A stretch of 7,409 nucleotides of DNA from Gammaproteobacteria bacterium (GTDB lineage Bacteria > Pseudomonadota > Gammaproteobacteria > JAABTG01). The stretch is taken from positions 1 to 7,409 of the forward strand of contig JASJBY010000240.1 in assembly GCA_030066245.1 (NCBI GenBank), in the 5' to 3' direction. Shown piece by piece: positions 1-5,683 of this stretch (position 1 is the first letter of the stretch; each line of letters starts with the position of its first letter). The notes beneath the pieces are model-generated. The model was given only the letters and a program-made list of their open reading frames with translations. It did no database searches and was not told the origin of the DNA. A program made the translations under genes and the position numbers.

Positions 1-93
1 CCCGGAAACCCGCACGATGCCAATGCCTCCTCGACCTCGTGCGGTGGCAATCGCAGCGATGGTCTCGGGCGCCGCACCGACAGATCCGGTCAT
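1..93 (-). CDS. mnmE: MnmE (TrmE) tRNA-modification GTPase, N-terminal fragment
   Basis: The reverse strand from the ATG at 93-91 encodes 31 residues, starting MTGSVGAAPETIAAIATARG and continuing with RGGIGIVRVSG, before the window ends. The pattern TIAAIATxRGRGGIGIVRVSG is the hallmark of the MnmE N-terminal domain, which binds a folate-type one-carbon donor. MnmE works with MnmG to put the (carboxymethyl)aminomethyl group on wobble uridine 34 of certain tRNAs. Only this N-terminal piece is present; the GTPase domain lies outside the window. The start is 4 nt after the yidC stop, as in many gammaproteobacteria where mnmE follows yidC, so it is probably the distal gene of the rpmH cluster. 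The identification is confident despite the short length because motif and gene position agree. Confidence 0.9.
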   Translation of the reverse strand, partial: MTGSVGAAPETIAAIATARGRGGIGIVRVSG

Positions 94-97
94 GAGG

Positions 98-1747
98 TCA
101 TTTGGCCCCCTTTTCGACGCGCCGGGTGATGACCCACTGTTGTGCAATGGACAGAGTGTTGTTCACGAACCAGTAGAGCACCAGTCCGGAGGGAAAGAAC
201 AGGAAGAAGACGGTGAATACGATGGGCAGCACCATCATGATCTTCTGCTGGATAGGATCCATGGGCGCCGGATTGAGCTGCTGCTGTATGAACATGCTGG
301 CGCCCATGAGCAGAGGCAGCACGAAGTACGGGTCGTAGGCGGATAGATCTCTGATCCAGAAAATGAACGGCGCCTGGCGCAGCTCAACGCTCTCCAGCAG
401 CACCCAGTAGAGCGCGATGAAGACCGGGATCTGAACCAAGATGGGCAGGCAGCCGCCAAGAGGATTGATTTTCTCCTTTTTATATAGCTCCATCATGGCC
501 TGGTTCATTTTGGCGCGGTCGTCCCCATAGCGTTCCTTGAGCGCCTGGAGGCGAGGTCCCAGGCGACGCATATTGGCCATGGACTTGTAGCTGGTCGCTG
601 ACAGGTGAAAGAAGGCCAGCTTGATCAGGATGGTGAGGATGACGATGGACCATCCCCAGTTGCCCACGAAGCGGTTGATGAACTCCAGGAGCCAGAACAG
701 CGGTTCGGACAATATGGTGAGAACACCGTAGTCGACGGTCAGCTCGAGGCCCGGTGCGGCCTGCTCGAGTCGGTCCTGGAACTTCGGCCCCACGTAGAGC
801 TGGAGAGAAGCCCGGCCGCCGCCGTCCGGCAACGCGGTGACCGATGGGGTCACCACACCAACGGCGTAGCGGCCATTGGGGAGCGCCTTGGCGAAGTAGT
901 GATTCGTGTCCTGCTGATCAGGTATCCAGGCTGCCGCGAAGTAATGCTGGATCATGGCAGCCCAGCCGCCCGTCTCGTCCCTGCTGACAGGCGATGTGCG
1001 CATGTCATCGAAATCAATCTTCTCGTAACGGTTGGCTTCGCTGTGAATGATGCCGCCGGTGTACGTGTAGATGAAGCGCTGGCCTTCTCCTTCGCCGGGC
1101 TCGGTACGCTGAAACTGGGCGTACATGCGTCCCGTCCAGGCTTCATCGCTGTTGTTCTTGACGTCGAAGGCGATGTCCACCACGTAGCTGTTGCGGCGGA
1201 AGGTGTAGGTCTTGGTGATGGCGACGCCATCCGCTGCGGTCCATGTGAGAGGCACCACCAGCTCATCCGCTCCCTCGGCCAGGGTGAATTCACTCTTCTC
1301 TGCGGTAAAGCGCGTATGGTGGGTCGGGGCTTCCCGCTTTGAGATAAGACCCGATTGAGCAATGAAGACCGGCAGGGCGTTGTCCTGAAACAGTCGATAG
1401 GGCGTGTCCTGCTGATCCAAAGCGACGGGAAACTGAGGCAGGTCCAACTGCCGCAGGTCACCGCCCAGCGTGTCGATTTCAACCCGCAGAACGTCGGTGC
1501 GTACCCGAATCCGATCGGCCGCTTTGAGCGCGCTATCCGGCACCTGCGGCGCCGCAGTAATCTGGGGTTGCGGCGCTACCGCCTCGGGGGGGGCGTCGGG
1601 CAAATCCTGCGGCTGGCTGTCCTGAGGGACCGAGGTGACAGGCGCTGGGGGAGGCGCCTTTACCCCATAGTCCTCTTCCCAGGCCTGCCACATAAGGAAC
1701 AGGACGAAGGCGAGGGCGCCGAAGAGTATCAGGCGGAAGTTGTCCAT
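98..1747 (-). CDS. yidC: YidC membrane protein insertase (Oxa1 family)
   Basis: The protein has 549 aa, the usual size for a Gram-negative YidC. It inserts and folds inner-membrane proteins, alone or with SecYEG. The start MDNFRLILFGALAFVLFLMW gives an N-terminal anchor (about residues 5-21). A Pro/Gln/Ala-rich linker (30-75) and a large periplasmic domain (about 80-340) follow. The conserved insertase core runs from about 345 to 540. It includes a cytoplasmic coiled segment (SYKSMANMRRLGPRLQALKE), NPLGGCLPILVQIPVFIALY (428-447), VELRQAPFIFWIRDLSAYDP (454-473) and FPSGLVLYWFVNN (518-530). The positive residue of the hydrophilic groove, Arg in E. coli, aligns with Lys376. The nearby FFPLS motif reads FFHLS here, with His381 in place of Pro. 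The ATG is 6 nt after the yidD stop, which suggests translational coupling. Confidence 0.97.
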   Translation of the reverse strand: MDNFRLILFGALAFVLFLMWQAWEEDYGVKAPPPAPVTSVPQDSQPQDLPDAPPEAVAPQPQITAAPQVPDSALKAADRIRVRTDVLRVEIDTLGGDLRQLDLPQFPVALDQQDTPYRLFQDNALPVFIAQSGLISKREAPTHHTRFTAEKSEFTLAEGADELVVPLTWTAADGVAITKTYTFRRNSYVVDIAFDVKNNSDEAWTGRMYAQFQRTEPGEGEGQRFIYTYTGGIIHSEANRYEKIDFDDMRTSPVSRDETGGWAAMIQHYFAAAWIPDQQDTNHYFAKALPNGRYAVGVVTPSVTALPDGGGRASLQLYVGPKFQDRLEQAAPGLELTVDYGVLTILSEPLFWLLEFINRFVGNWGWSIVILTILIKLAFFHLSATSYKSMANMRRLGPRLQALKERYGDDRAKMNQAMMELYKKEKINPLGGCLPILVQIPVFIALYWVLLESVELRQAPFIFWIRDLSAYDPYFVLPLLMGASMFIQQQLNPAPMDPIQQKIMMVLPIVFTVFFLFFPSGLVLYWFVNNTLSIAQQWVITRRVEKGAK

Positions 1748-1753
1748 CAGCGG

Positions 1754-2020
1754 TCACTCAAGGGAATTGCTCTCACAGCACCGCTTCTGGCCGGCCGGCT
1801 GCCCGGGCGCTGGCGGTACTGGGTCAAAGCCACCGGGATGCCAGGGATGACAGCGCAACAGCCGTTTTGTGCCGAGCCAGAGACCATGCAGGGAACCGTG
1901 CACGACGATGGCCTCCCGCATGTAGCTGGAACAGGTGGGGTAGTAGCGGCAGTTGTTGCCAAGCAGGGGACCGATGACCCAGCTATAGAGGCGGATCAGG
2001 CCAGTCAAGAAGCTTTGCAT
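1754..2020 (-). CDS. yidD: YidD membrane protein insertion efficiency factor
   Basis: An 88-aa protein of the YidD (DUF37) family, close to the family's usual 70-90 aa. The family signature is clear: an amphipathic N-terminus (LIRLYSWVIGPLLG), then CRYYPTCSSY (residues 24-33) with its two cysteines, then KRLLRCHPWHPGGFDPVPP. YidD is thought to sit on the inner face of the cytoplasmic membrane and help YidC-dependent insertion. The gene starts inside the end of rnpA (16-nt overlap) and ends 6 nt before yidC, which fits one transcript. AAGGA lies about 10 nt upstream of the ATG and may serve as the ribosome binding site. The C-terminal tail after the conserved Pro motif is short and unconserved. 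Confidence 0.96.
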   Translation of the reverse strand: MQSFLTGLIRLYSWVIGPLLGNNCRYYPTCSSYMREAIVVHGSLHGLWLGTKRLLRCHPWHPGGFDPVPPAPGQPAGQKRCCESNSLE

Positions 2021-2370
2021 CGCTGGTGGATCCTTTGCCAGTGCTTAGCCAAAGAGACGCGAATTTGATCGCCGGCGAGCGTTGCCGTCCCCTCGCGTGC
2101 CAGAACGATTACATCCAGGCCGACCAACAGGTATTGTGCGAGCCGGAAGCTCTCACGTACTTGGCGCTTGATGCGGTGTCGTACCACGGCCTTGCGCACG
2201 CGCTTGCGCGTGATCGCCAGTCCTAACCGCGGCCGGCCCAGGGCGTTGGGTCGATATAGAATCGTGAAACACCGGTCCACAGAGCGCTGCGACTGCTTGA
2301 AGACCCGCGCATACTCATGCGGTCTGGTAAGCCGACGATCTCTCGAAAAACGCGCTGAACCCTCGAACAA
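2005..2370 (-). CDS. rnpA: Ribonuclease P protein component
   Basis: RnpA is the small basic protein that joins the RNase P RNA to trim the 5' leader from tRNA precursors. The conserved core is present: FSRDRRLTRPHEYARVF at the N-terminus, GRPRLGLAITRKRVRKAVVR, then RHRIKRQVRESFRL, and a hydrophobic DVIVLAREG strand. From the chosen TTG at 2370 the protein is 121 aa, close to the 119 aa of E. coli RnpA, and begins 10 nt after the rpmH stop. The TTG has no strong Shine-Dalgarno sequence. The same frame stays open upstream to GTG codons at 2439 and 2460, which would overlap rpmH; these give up to 151 aa with no family-like sequence. The RNR motif reads R-H-R (residues 64-66), with His in place of Asn. 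The 3' end overlaps yidD by 16 nt. Confidence 0.9.
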   Translation of the reverse strand: MFEGSARFSRDRRLTRPHEYARVFKQSQRSVDRCFTILYRPNALGRPRLGLAITRKRVRKAVVRHRIKRQVRESFRLAQYLLVGLDVIVLAREGTATLAGDQIRVSLAKHWQRIHQRCKAS

Positions 2371-2380
2371 GGATCGGGCA

Positions 2381-2515
2381 TCAGGCGCTGAGCCGAATAC
2401 GTCCCTTCTGGCGTCGGGCTGCCAACACCCGACGTCCACCCTTGCTCGCCATACGGGCACGGAAGCCGTGACGGCGCTTTCGTTTCAGATTGCTGGGCTG
2501 AAAAGGTCTCTTCAT
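2381..2515 (-). CDS. rpmH: Large ribosomal subunit protein bL34
   Basis: The gene encodes 44 residues, beginning MKRPFQPSNLKRKRRHGFRA, then RMASKGGRRVLAARRQKG, and ending RIRLSA. This matches bL34 along its whole length (46 aa in E. coli). bL34 is an extremely Arg/Lys-rich protein that binds 23S rRNA in the large ribosomal subunit. It is the first gene of the minus-strand cluster, divergent from dnaA, with rnpA starting about 10 nt after its stop. AGGA about 10 nt before the ATG, in front of an A-rich stretch, can serve as the ribosome binding site. Residue 4 is Pro where E. coli has Thr. Confidence 0.97.
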   Translation of the reverse strand: MKRPFQPSNLKRKRRHGFRARMASKGGRRVLAARRQKGRIRLSA

Positions 2516-2587
2516 TTTTTGGTGGTCCTGATGGTGCTCGCGGCGCCTTTTGGTAACGGCCGATAAAGAGCCGGGGAAAAGCGCAGA

Positions 2588-2617
2588 ATGCTATCGGTGA
2601 CGGAGAGACTCTGTCAA
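2588..2617 (-). promoter_or_regulatory. Putative sigma70 promoter for rpmH-rnpA-yidD-yidC-mnmE
   Basis: On the minus strand there is a perfect -35 TTGACA (complement of 2612-2617). It is followed by an 18-nt spacer and TAGCAT as the -10 (complement of 2588-2593, four of six matches to TATAAT). Transcription would start near 2580, leaving a leader of about 65 nt before the rpmH ATG at 2515. This is the only strong promoter-like pair seen upstream of the cluster. It is called from the sequence pattern alone. Confidence 0.55.
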
Positions 2618-2638
2618 CTCAATGTGGCTCTCAGCGGC

Positions 2639-2668
2639 TTGTGGATAACCCCAGGGTTCGGGTATACA
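2639..2668 (+). promoter_or_regulatory. Putative dnaA promoter
   Basis: TTGTGG (2639-2644) can act as the -35 and TATACA (2663-2668) as the -10, with an 18-nt spacer. The start point would be near 2675, about 43 nt before the dnaA GTG. The perfect DnaA box at 2640-2648 covers the -35. A weak box-like sequence, GTATACACT (2662-2670, two mismatches), covers the -10. DnaA binding would therefore compete with RNA polymerase. The promoter elements are imperfect, so this is a moderate-confidence call. Confidence 0.45.
2640..2648 (-). promoter_or_regulatory. Perfect DnaA box in the rpmH-dnaA spacer
   Basis: TGTGGATAA here is the exact complement of the high-affinity DnaA box TTATCCACA. It is the only perfect box I found in the window. 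It lies 70 nt upstream of the dnaA GTG and overlaps the putative dnaA -35 element, the usual place for DnaA to repress its own gene. Confidence 0.85.
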
Positions 2669-2706
2669 CTGCTGTCGGAGAAGTGAGTGGGCAACGCAAG
2701 TGTATC

Positions 2707-2711
2707 GGAGG
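2707..2711 (+). promoter_or_regulatory. Shine-Dalgarno site that fixes the dnaA start
   Basis: GGAGG followed by three more G lies 6 nt before the GTG at 2718. An upstream in-frame GTG at 2700 has no such site and would add six residues unlike the DnaA family. The start at 2718 is therefore preferred. Confidence 0.8.
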
Positions 2712-2717
2712 GGGCAC

Positions 2718-4079
2718 GTGGACGGCTCGCTTTGGAGGAGATGCCTGGATCGTCTGGAAGGTGAGCTGTCAGCGCAGCAGTTCAACACCTGGATCAGGCC
2801 GCTGCATGCCGTGGAGGACTCGGATGAACTGCGGCTGCTTGCGCCGAATCGTTTCGTTCGCGACTGGGTGAGCGACCACTTCGCCGACCGGATCAGCGAG
2901 GTGGTGAATTACCTGGGACCAGCCAAGGAAACCCGGGTGGTCATTCAGGTCGGTAGCCGCGAACTCCCACTACCACCTGCGGAAACGCCCGAACGCCCTC
3001 GGGCGCGCGTAGGTGGGGCTTCCACGAAGCCCTCGTCGGGAAGAAGCTCCCAGCGGCATGTGAGCGGCCTGCGCCCGGAATTTACTTTCGAAAGCTTCGT
3101 GGAGGGTAAGTGCAATCAGCTGCCGCGAGCTGCATCGGCGCAGGTGGCAGAGAACCCTGGCGGTGCGTACAACCCGTTGTTCATCTACGGCGGCGTCGGC
3201 CTCGGCAAGACTCACCTGATGCACGCGGTCGGTAACCTGATTGTGACACGCAATCGCAGCGCGCGTGTCGTCTATCTCCACTCGGAACGTTTCGTCACGG
3301 ACATGGTGAAGGCGCTGCAGCACAACGCCATTAACGACTTCAAGCGGTACTATCGGTCTGTTGACGCCCTGCTGATCGACGACATTCAGTTCTTTGTCGG
3401 CAAGGAACGCTCCCAGGAAGAATTCTTTCACACCTTCAATGCGCTGCTCGAAGAGCAGCAGCAGGTTATTCTGACCTGCGACCGATACCCAAAGGAAGTG
3501 GATGGCCTGGAGGAACGGCTGAAGTCGCGGTTCGGCTGGGGCCTTACCGTAGCCATGGAGCCGCCAGAGCTGGAGACGCGGGTTGCCATTCTCATGAGCA
3601 AGGCAAACGCAGCGAGCGTGGCACTGCCGGACGACGTGGCCTTCTTCATAGCGAAGCTGACGCGCTCGAATGTGCGCGAATTGGAAGGGGCGTTGCGGCG
3701 GGTGGTTGCCAACTCCCAGTTCACCGGTAACCCGATTACGCTTGAGTTCGCGCGCGAAGCACTCAAGGACCTACGCGCCCTGCAAGACAAGCTGGTTACC
3801 ATCGAGAACATTCAGAAGACGGTTGCGGAGTACTACAAGATTCGGGTCGCGGACCTGGTTTCAAAAAGGCGCAGCCGGTCCATTGCACGCCCACGCCAAG
3901 TGGCCATGGCTATCGCCAAGGAGTTGACCAACCACAGTCTGCCGGAGATAGGTGACGCATTCGGGGGCAGAGACCACACGACGGTACTCCACGCCTGCAA
4001 AAAGGTCGCGGAGCTGCGGGACACCACGGCAAGCATAAAGGAAGACTATCGCATCCTGTTAAGGACACTGACCAATTGA
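2718..4079 (+). CDS. dnaA: Chromosomal replication initiator protein DnaA
   Basis: The protein is 453 aa from the GTG at 2718. DnaA binds DnaA boxes at oriC, oligomerises with ATP, melts the AT-rich element and recruits the DnaB helicase loader. Domain I begins MDGSLWRRCLDRLEGELSAQ with the WIRPL motif near residue 25. Domain II (about 80-118) is short and Pro/Arg/Ser-rich. Domain III (AAA+) starts at FTFESFVEGKCNQ and has Walker A GGVGLGKT (158-165), Walker B LLIDDIQ (218-224), the arginine finger in KSRFGWG (Arg271) and sensor II in NVRELEGAL (Arg320). Domain IV carries the basic loop SKRRSRSIARPRQ (382-394) and the DnaA signature GGRDHTTVLHA (416-426), which binds the box. All key residues are intact. 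It is divergent from rpmH and followed by the likely origin. Confidence 0.98.
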   Translation: MDGSLWRRCLDRLEGELSAQQFNTWIRPLHAVEDSDELRLLAPNRFVRDWVSDHFADRISEVVNYLGPAKETRVVIQVGSRELPLPPAETPERPRARVGGASTKPSSGRSSQRHVSGLRPEFTFESFVEGKCNQLPRAASAQVAENPGGAYNPLFIYGGVGLGKTHLMHAVGNLIVTRNRSARVVYLHSERFVTDMVKALQHNAINDFKRYYRSVDALLIDDIQFFVGKERSQEEFFHTFNALLEEQQQVILTCDRYPKEVDGLEERLKSRFGWGLTVAMEPPELETRVAILMSKANAASVALPDDVAFFIAKLTRSNVRELEGALRRVVANSQFTGNPITLEFAREALKDLRALQDKLVTIENIQKTVAEYYKIRVADLVSKRRSRSIARPRQVAMAIAKELTNHSLPEIGDAFGGRDHTTVLHACKKVAELRDTTASIKEDYRILLRTLTN

Positions 4080-4125
4080 TGTGGAAAGGGTGTGCGCGAA
4101 AGCATCGCAGGGGGCAGGTGCGGCG

Positions 4126-4134
4126 TTGTCCACA
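4126..4134 (+). promoter_or_regulatory. DnaA box-like site 1 of candidate oriC
   Basis: TTGTCCACA differs from the consensus TTATCCACA only at position 3. It lies 45 nt before the next site in the same orientation. Confidence 0.6.
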
Positions 4135-4170
4135 AAGGGTACACAGTTTCGGCGCAGCGGACGAAGGTGG

Positions 4171-4179
4171 TTATGCGCA
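4171..4179 (+). promoter_or_regulatory. DnaA box-like site 2 of candidate oriC
   Basis: TTATGCGCA matches TTATNCACA except for G in place of A at position 7. It is probably a moderate or weak site, supported by its spacing and orientation between the other two. Confidence 0.5.
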
Positions 4180-4189
4180 CCTTTCTACA

Positions 4190-4217
4190 TTGCCTAAGTG
4201 ACTGATAAATATATGTT
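4190..4217 (+). promoter_or_regulatory. Possible dnaN promoter inside the origin spacer
   Basis: TTGCCT (4190-4195) and TATGTT (4212-4217) are spaced by 16 nt, each four of six matches to the sigma70 elements. In AT-rich sequence such matches arise easily by chance, so this is weak support only. dnaN may also be read through from dnaA, since no terminator is visible between them. Confidence 0.25.
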
Positions 4218-4225
4218 ATTTTCGG

Positions 4226-4234
4226 ATATCCACA
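4226..4234 (+). promoter_or_regulatory. DnaA box-like site 3, next to the AT-rich region
   Basis: ATATCCACA differs from TTATCCACA only at position 1. It is the box closest to the AT-rich, AATAAC-repeat segment, so it is the best candidate for nucleating DnaA onto the melted strand. It sits inside a 6-bp inverted repeat (4221-4241). Confidence 0.6.
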
Positions 4235-4249
4235 TTCCGAAGCAAGACT

Positions 4250-4290
4250 AATAACAATAACGATTATTTTGAAAATACTAAAGAAATAAC
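4250..4290. repeat. AATAAC repeats in the AT-rich (DUE-like) segment
   Basis: AATAAC occurs twice in tandem (4250-4255 and 4256-4261) and again at 4285-4290, within the AT-rich stretch just downstream of DnaA box-like site 3. Short AT-rich direct repeats are typical of DNA unwinding elements. The last copy ends 5 nt before the dnaN ATG. Confidence 0.45.
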
Positions 4291-4295
4291 TGGAA

Positions 4296-5405
4296 ATGAA
4301 GTTCGTTATCGAGAAAGAGGCCTTGCTGGTACCTTTGCAGTTCGTCAACGGCGCCGTCGAGAGGCGGCAGACGCTACCGATCCTGTCCAACATACTGATG
4401 AGGATCTCCGCGGAAGAGCTGACCTTGTCGGCCACTGACATGGAAGTGGAGATGGTTGCCAAACTTGCGCTGGCAGGCGGAGAAGCGGGGGACGTGACGG
4501 TACCAGCACGAAAGATCACGGACATCTGCAGAGCATTGCCAAACGGTGCGGAGATTGCGGTCGCGGTCAAGGACGGGCGCCTATCGCTGCGGTCGGGTAG
4601 AAGCCGCTTTAACCTGTCCATTCTGCCGGCAGAGGACTTCCCGAATCTTGAAGGCTTAGTCGAAGCGCGAGACTTCACTATTCGGCGGGAGCAGCTGAAG
4701 AGGCTGCTGGAGAGAACTCAGTTCGCTATGGCCCAGCAGGACGTGCGGTATTACCTGAACGGTCTGTTGCTAGAGCGAACGGGGCGTCGACTTCGCGCGG
4801 TGGCAACGGATGGGCATCGGCTGGCCCTTTGCGAAACGGAGCTGGATGGCCAGGGCGGAGCTGATTTTGAAGGGGTCATTGTGCCGCGTAAGGGGGTGTT
4901 GGAGCTAAGCCGTCTTCTTGCCGAAGGTAAGGACGACGTACGGGTAGCGATAGGGGGGCAAGCTATTCGGGTTTCGGGGGATGGGGTGCAGTTGACGAGC
5001 AAGCTGATCGACGGCAAGTTCCCTGACTACACCCGGGTCGTGCCCGGGCCGGAGCAGTGCACGCGACGGCTGTCTACCGATCGAGAATTGCTCCGGCAGA
5101 GTTTGAGCAGGGCGGCCATCCTGTCCAACGAGAAGTATCGCGCGGTGCGGTTATGCCTCGAAGGAGGAATTCTGCGGATTCTGGCGCACAATCCCGAGCA
5201 GGAAGAGGCGGAGGAGGAGGTAGAGATAAGCTACGAGGGGGATACGTTGGAAGTTGGTTTCAATGTCGCTTACCTCATTGATGCGCTCGGGGCGATTCCT
5301 TCTGAAACCGTGCGCATGGACCTGATGGACGGCAGTAGCAGCTGTCTTATCCGGAGCGCGGACGACGACGGGTGCCAGTACGTGGTCATGCCCATGCGGC
5401 TTTAG
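4296..5405 (+). CDS. dnaN: DNA polymerase III sliding clamp (beta subunit)
   Basis: The protein is 369 aa (366 in E. coli). The homodimeric ring encircles DNA and tethers polymerase III and many repair proteins. It begins MKFVIEKEALLVPLQFVNGA, with RRQTLPILSNILM (23-35) of domain 1. TDGHRLALCE (171-180) and the C-terminal VVMPMRL (363-369) form the hydrophobic pocket that binds clamp-binding motifs. KLIDGKFPDYTRVVP (236-250) and NEKYRAVRL (278-286) are also family-typical. All three clamp domains appear complete. An acidic run, EQEEAEEEVEISYEG, lies around residues 301-315. The ATG has no clear Shine-Dalgarno sequence: GGA sits almost against it in an A-rich leader. The gene lies directly downstream of the candidate origin. 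Confidence 0.98.
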   Translation: MKFVIEKEALLVPLQFVNGAVERRQTLPILSNILMRISAEELTLSATDMEVEMVAKLALAGGEAGDVTVPARKITDICRALPNGAEIAVAVKDGRLSLRSGRSRFNLSILPAEDFPNLEGLVEARDFTIRREQLKRLLERTQFAMAQQDVRYYLNGLLLERTGRRLRAVATDGHRLALCETELDGQGGADFEGVIVPRKGVLELSRLLAEGKDDVRVAIGGQAIRVSGDGVQLTSKLIDGKFPDYTRVVPGPEQCTRRLSTDRELLRQSLSRAAILSNEKYRAVRLCLEGGILRILAHNPEQEEAEEEVEISYEGDTLEVGFNVAYLIDALGAIPSETVRMDLMDGSSSCLIRSADDDGCQYVVMPMRL

Positions 5406-5597
5406 CGCGGATGCGTCACCAAGTCGATCTTGCACCGCAGATTATTTTGACAAACTCGACCCATGGGCTTCAGCAAGCCGGTCTTACTGATAAACAAGCC
5501 GTCCGGTTCGGTTCCTGGACCACGCTGGCTTCGCATCTGGACCGATACCCCCTTTCGACCGCGCGTGGCATGCTCGCTACGCGGGATGGTCCAGGGT

Positions 5598-5613
5598 TGT
5601 CCATCCATGGACA
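5598..5613. repeat. Inverted repeat, 7-bp arms
   Basis: TGTCCAT (5598-5604) and ATGGACA (5607-5613) are exact complements around a CC centre. The centre is too short for a clean hairpin loop, so pairing would open at the inner base pairs. It is the first of three closely spaced inverted repeats after dnaN. Confidence 0.6.
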
Positions 5614-5627
5614 TGGCGCTGGGCGGC

Positions 5628-5650
5628 GTAAAGGTCCACTGGACCTTTAC
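5628..5650 (+). terminator. Near-perfect 23-nt palindrome, possible dnaN terminator
   Basis: GTAAAGGTCCA (5628-5638) and TGGACCTTTAC (5640-5650) are exact complements around a single C, giving a stem of about 10 bp with a 3-nt loop in RNA. It is followed by TTTATTT, a partial U-tract. Its position, 223 nt after the dnaN stop, fits a factor-independent terminator. The U-tract is interrupted and the stem is only about half GC, so it could equally be a protein-binding palindrome or the core of a dispersed repeat. Confidence 0.45.
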
Positions 5651-5665
5651 TTTATTTCACCTCAC

Positions 5666-5683
5666 CCATAGCAACAGCTATGG
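5666..5683. repeat. Hairpin, 7-bp arms and 4-nt loop
   Basis: CCATAGC (5666-5672) and GCTATGG (5677-5683) are exact complements around AACA. This is a good hairpin geometry, 15 nt after the 23-nt palindrome. Together they could form tandem stem-loops in a transcript. Confidence 0.6.

Larger units (their letters stand above)
4080..4295. other. oriC: Candidate replication origin (oriC) in the dnaA-dnaN spacer
   Basis: This 216-nt non-coding spacer has three DnaA-box-like 9-mers, each one mismatch from TTATNCACA and all in plus orientation: 4126-4134, 4171-4179 and 4226-4234. A weaker reverse box, TGTGGAAAG (two mismatches), lies at 4080-4088. About 100 nt at 4196-4295 is only about 27% GC by hand count, against a clearly GC-rich surrounding, and includes tandem AATAAC units. 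Boxes followed by an AT-rich unwinding element is the standard bacterial origin layout. The rpmH-dnaA spacer (2516-2717) has only one clear box and no comparable AT-rich tract, so it is the weaker candidate. However, pseudomonad origins are known in that position, so origin function here remains an inference. Confidence 0.65.

Noticed and set aside
160..176. TGTTGTTCACGAACCA-like palindrome near the yidC 3' end, considered as a parS variant
   Set aside because: It lacks the CACGTG core; GTTC-AC-GAAC is a short palindrome in codons of conserved YidC residues.
605..1342. 245-codon open frame on the plus strand opposite yidC
   Set aside because: It is a GC-rich shadow of yidC with no recognisable domain; yidC itself is fully supported by family motifs.
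1355..2068. 237-codon plus-strand frame across the yidC start and yidD
   Set aside because: It crosses two well-supported genes on the other strand and shows no family features.
2715..2720. CACGTG at the dnaA start, considered as a third parS
   Set aside because: Only the core and two flanking bases match; the outer TGTT and AACA arms are absent, and the bases are explained by the ribosome binding site and GTG start.
4046..4678. 210-codon minus-strand frame across the dnaA end, origin spacer and dnaN start
   Set aside because: It spans the AT-rich origin region and is antisense to clear genes; no domain or ribosome binding site supports it.
5447..5452. TTGACA after dnaN as a promoter for recF
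   Set aside because: No acceptable -10 lies 16-19 nt downstream, and recF starts over 400 nt away.
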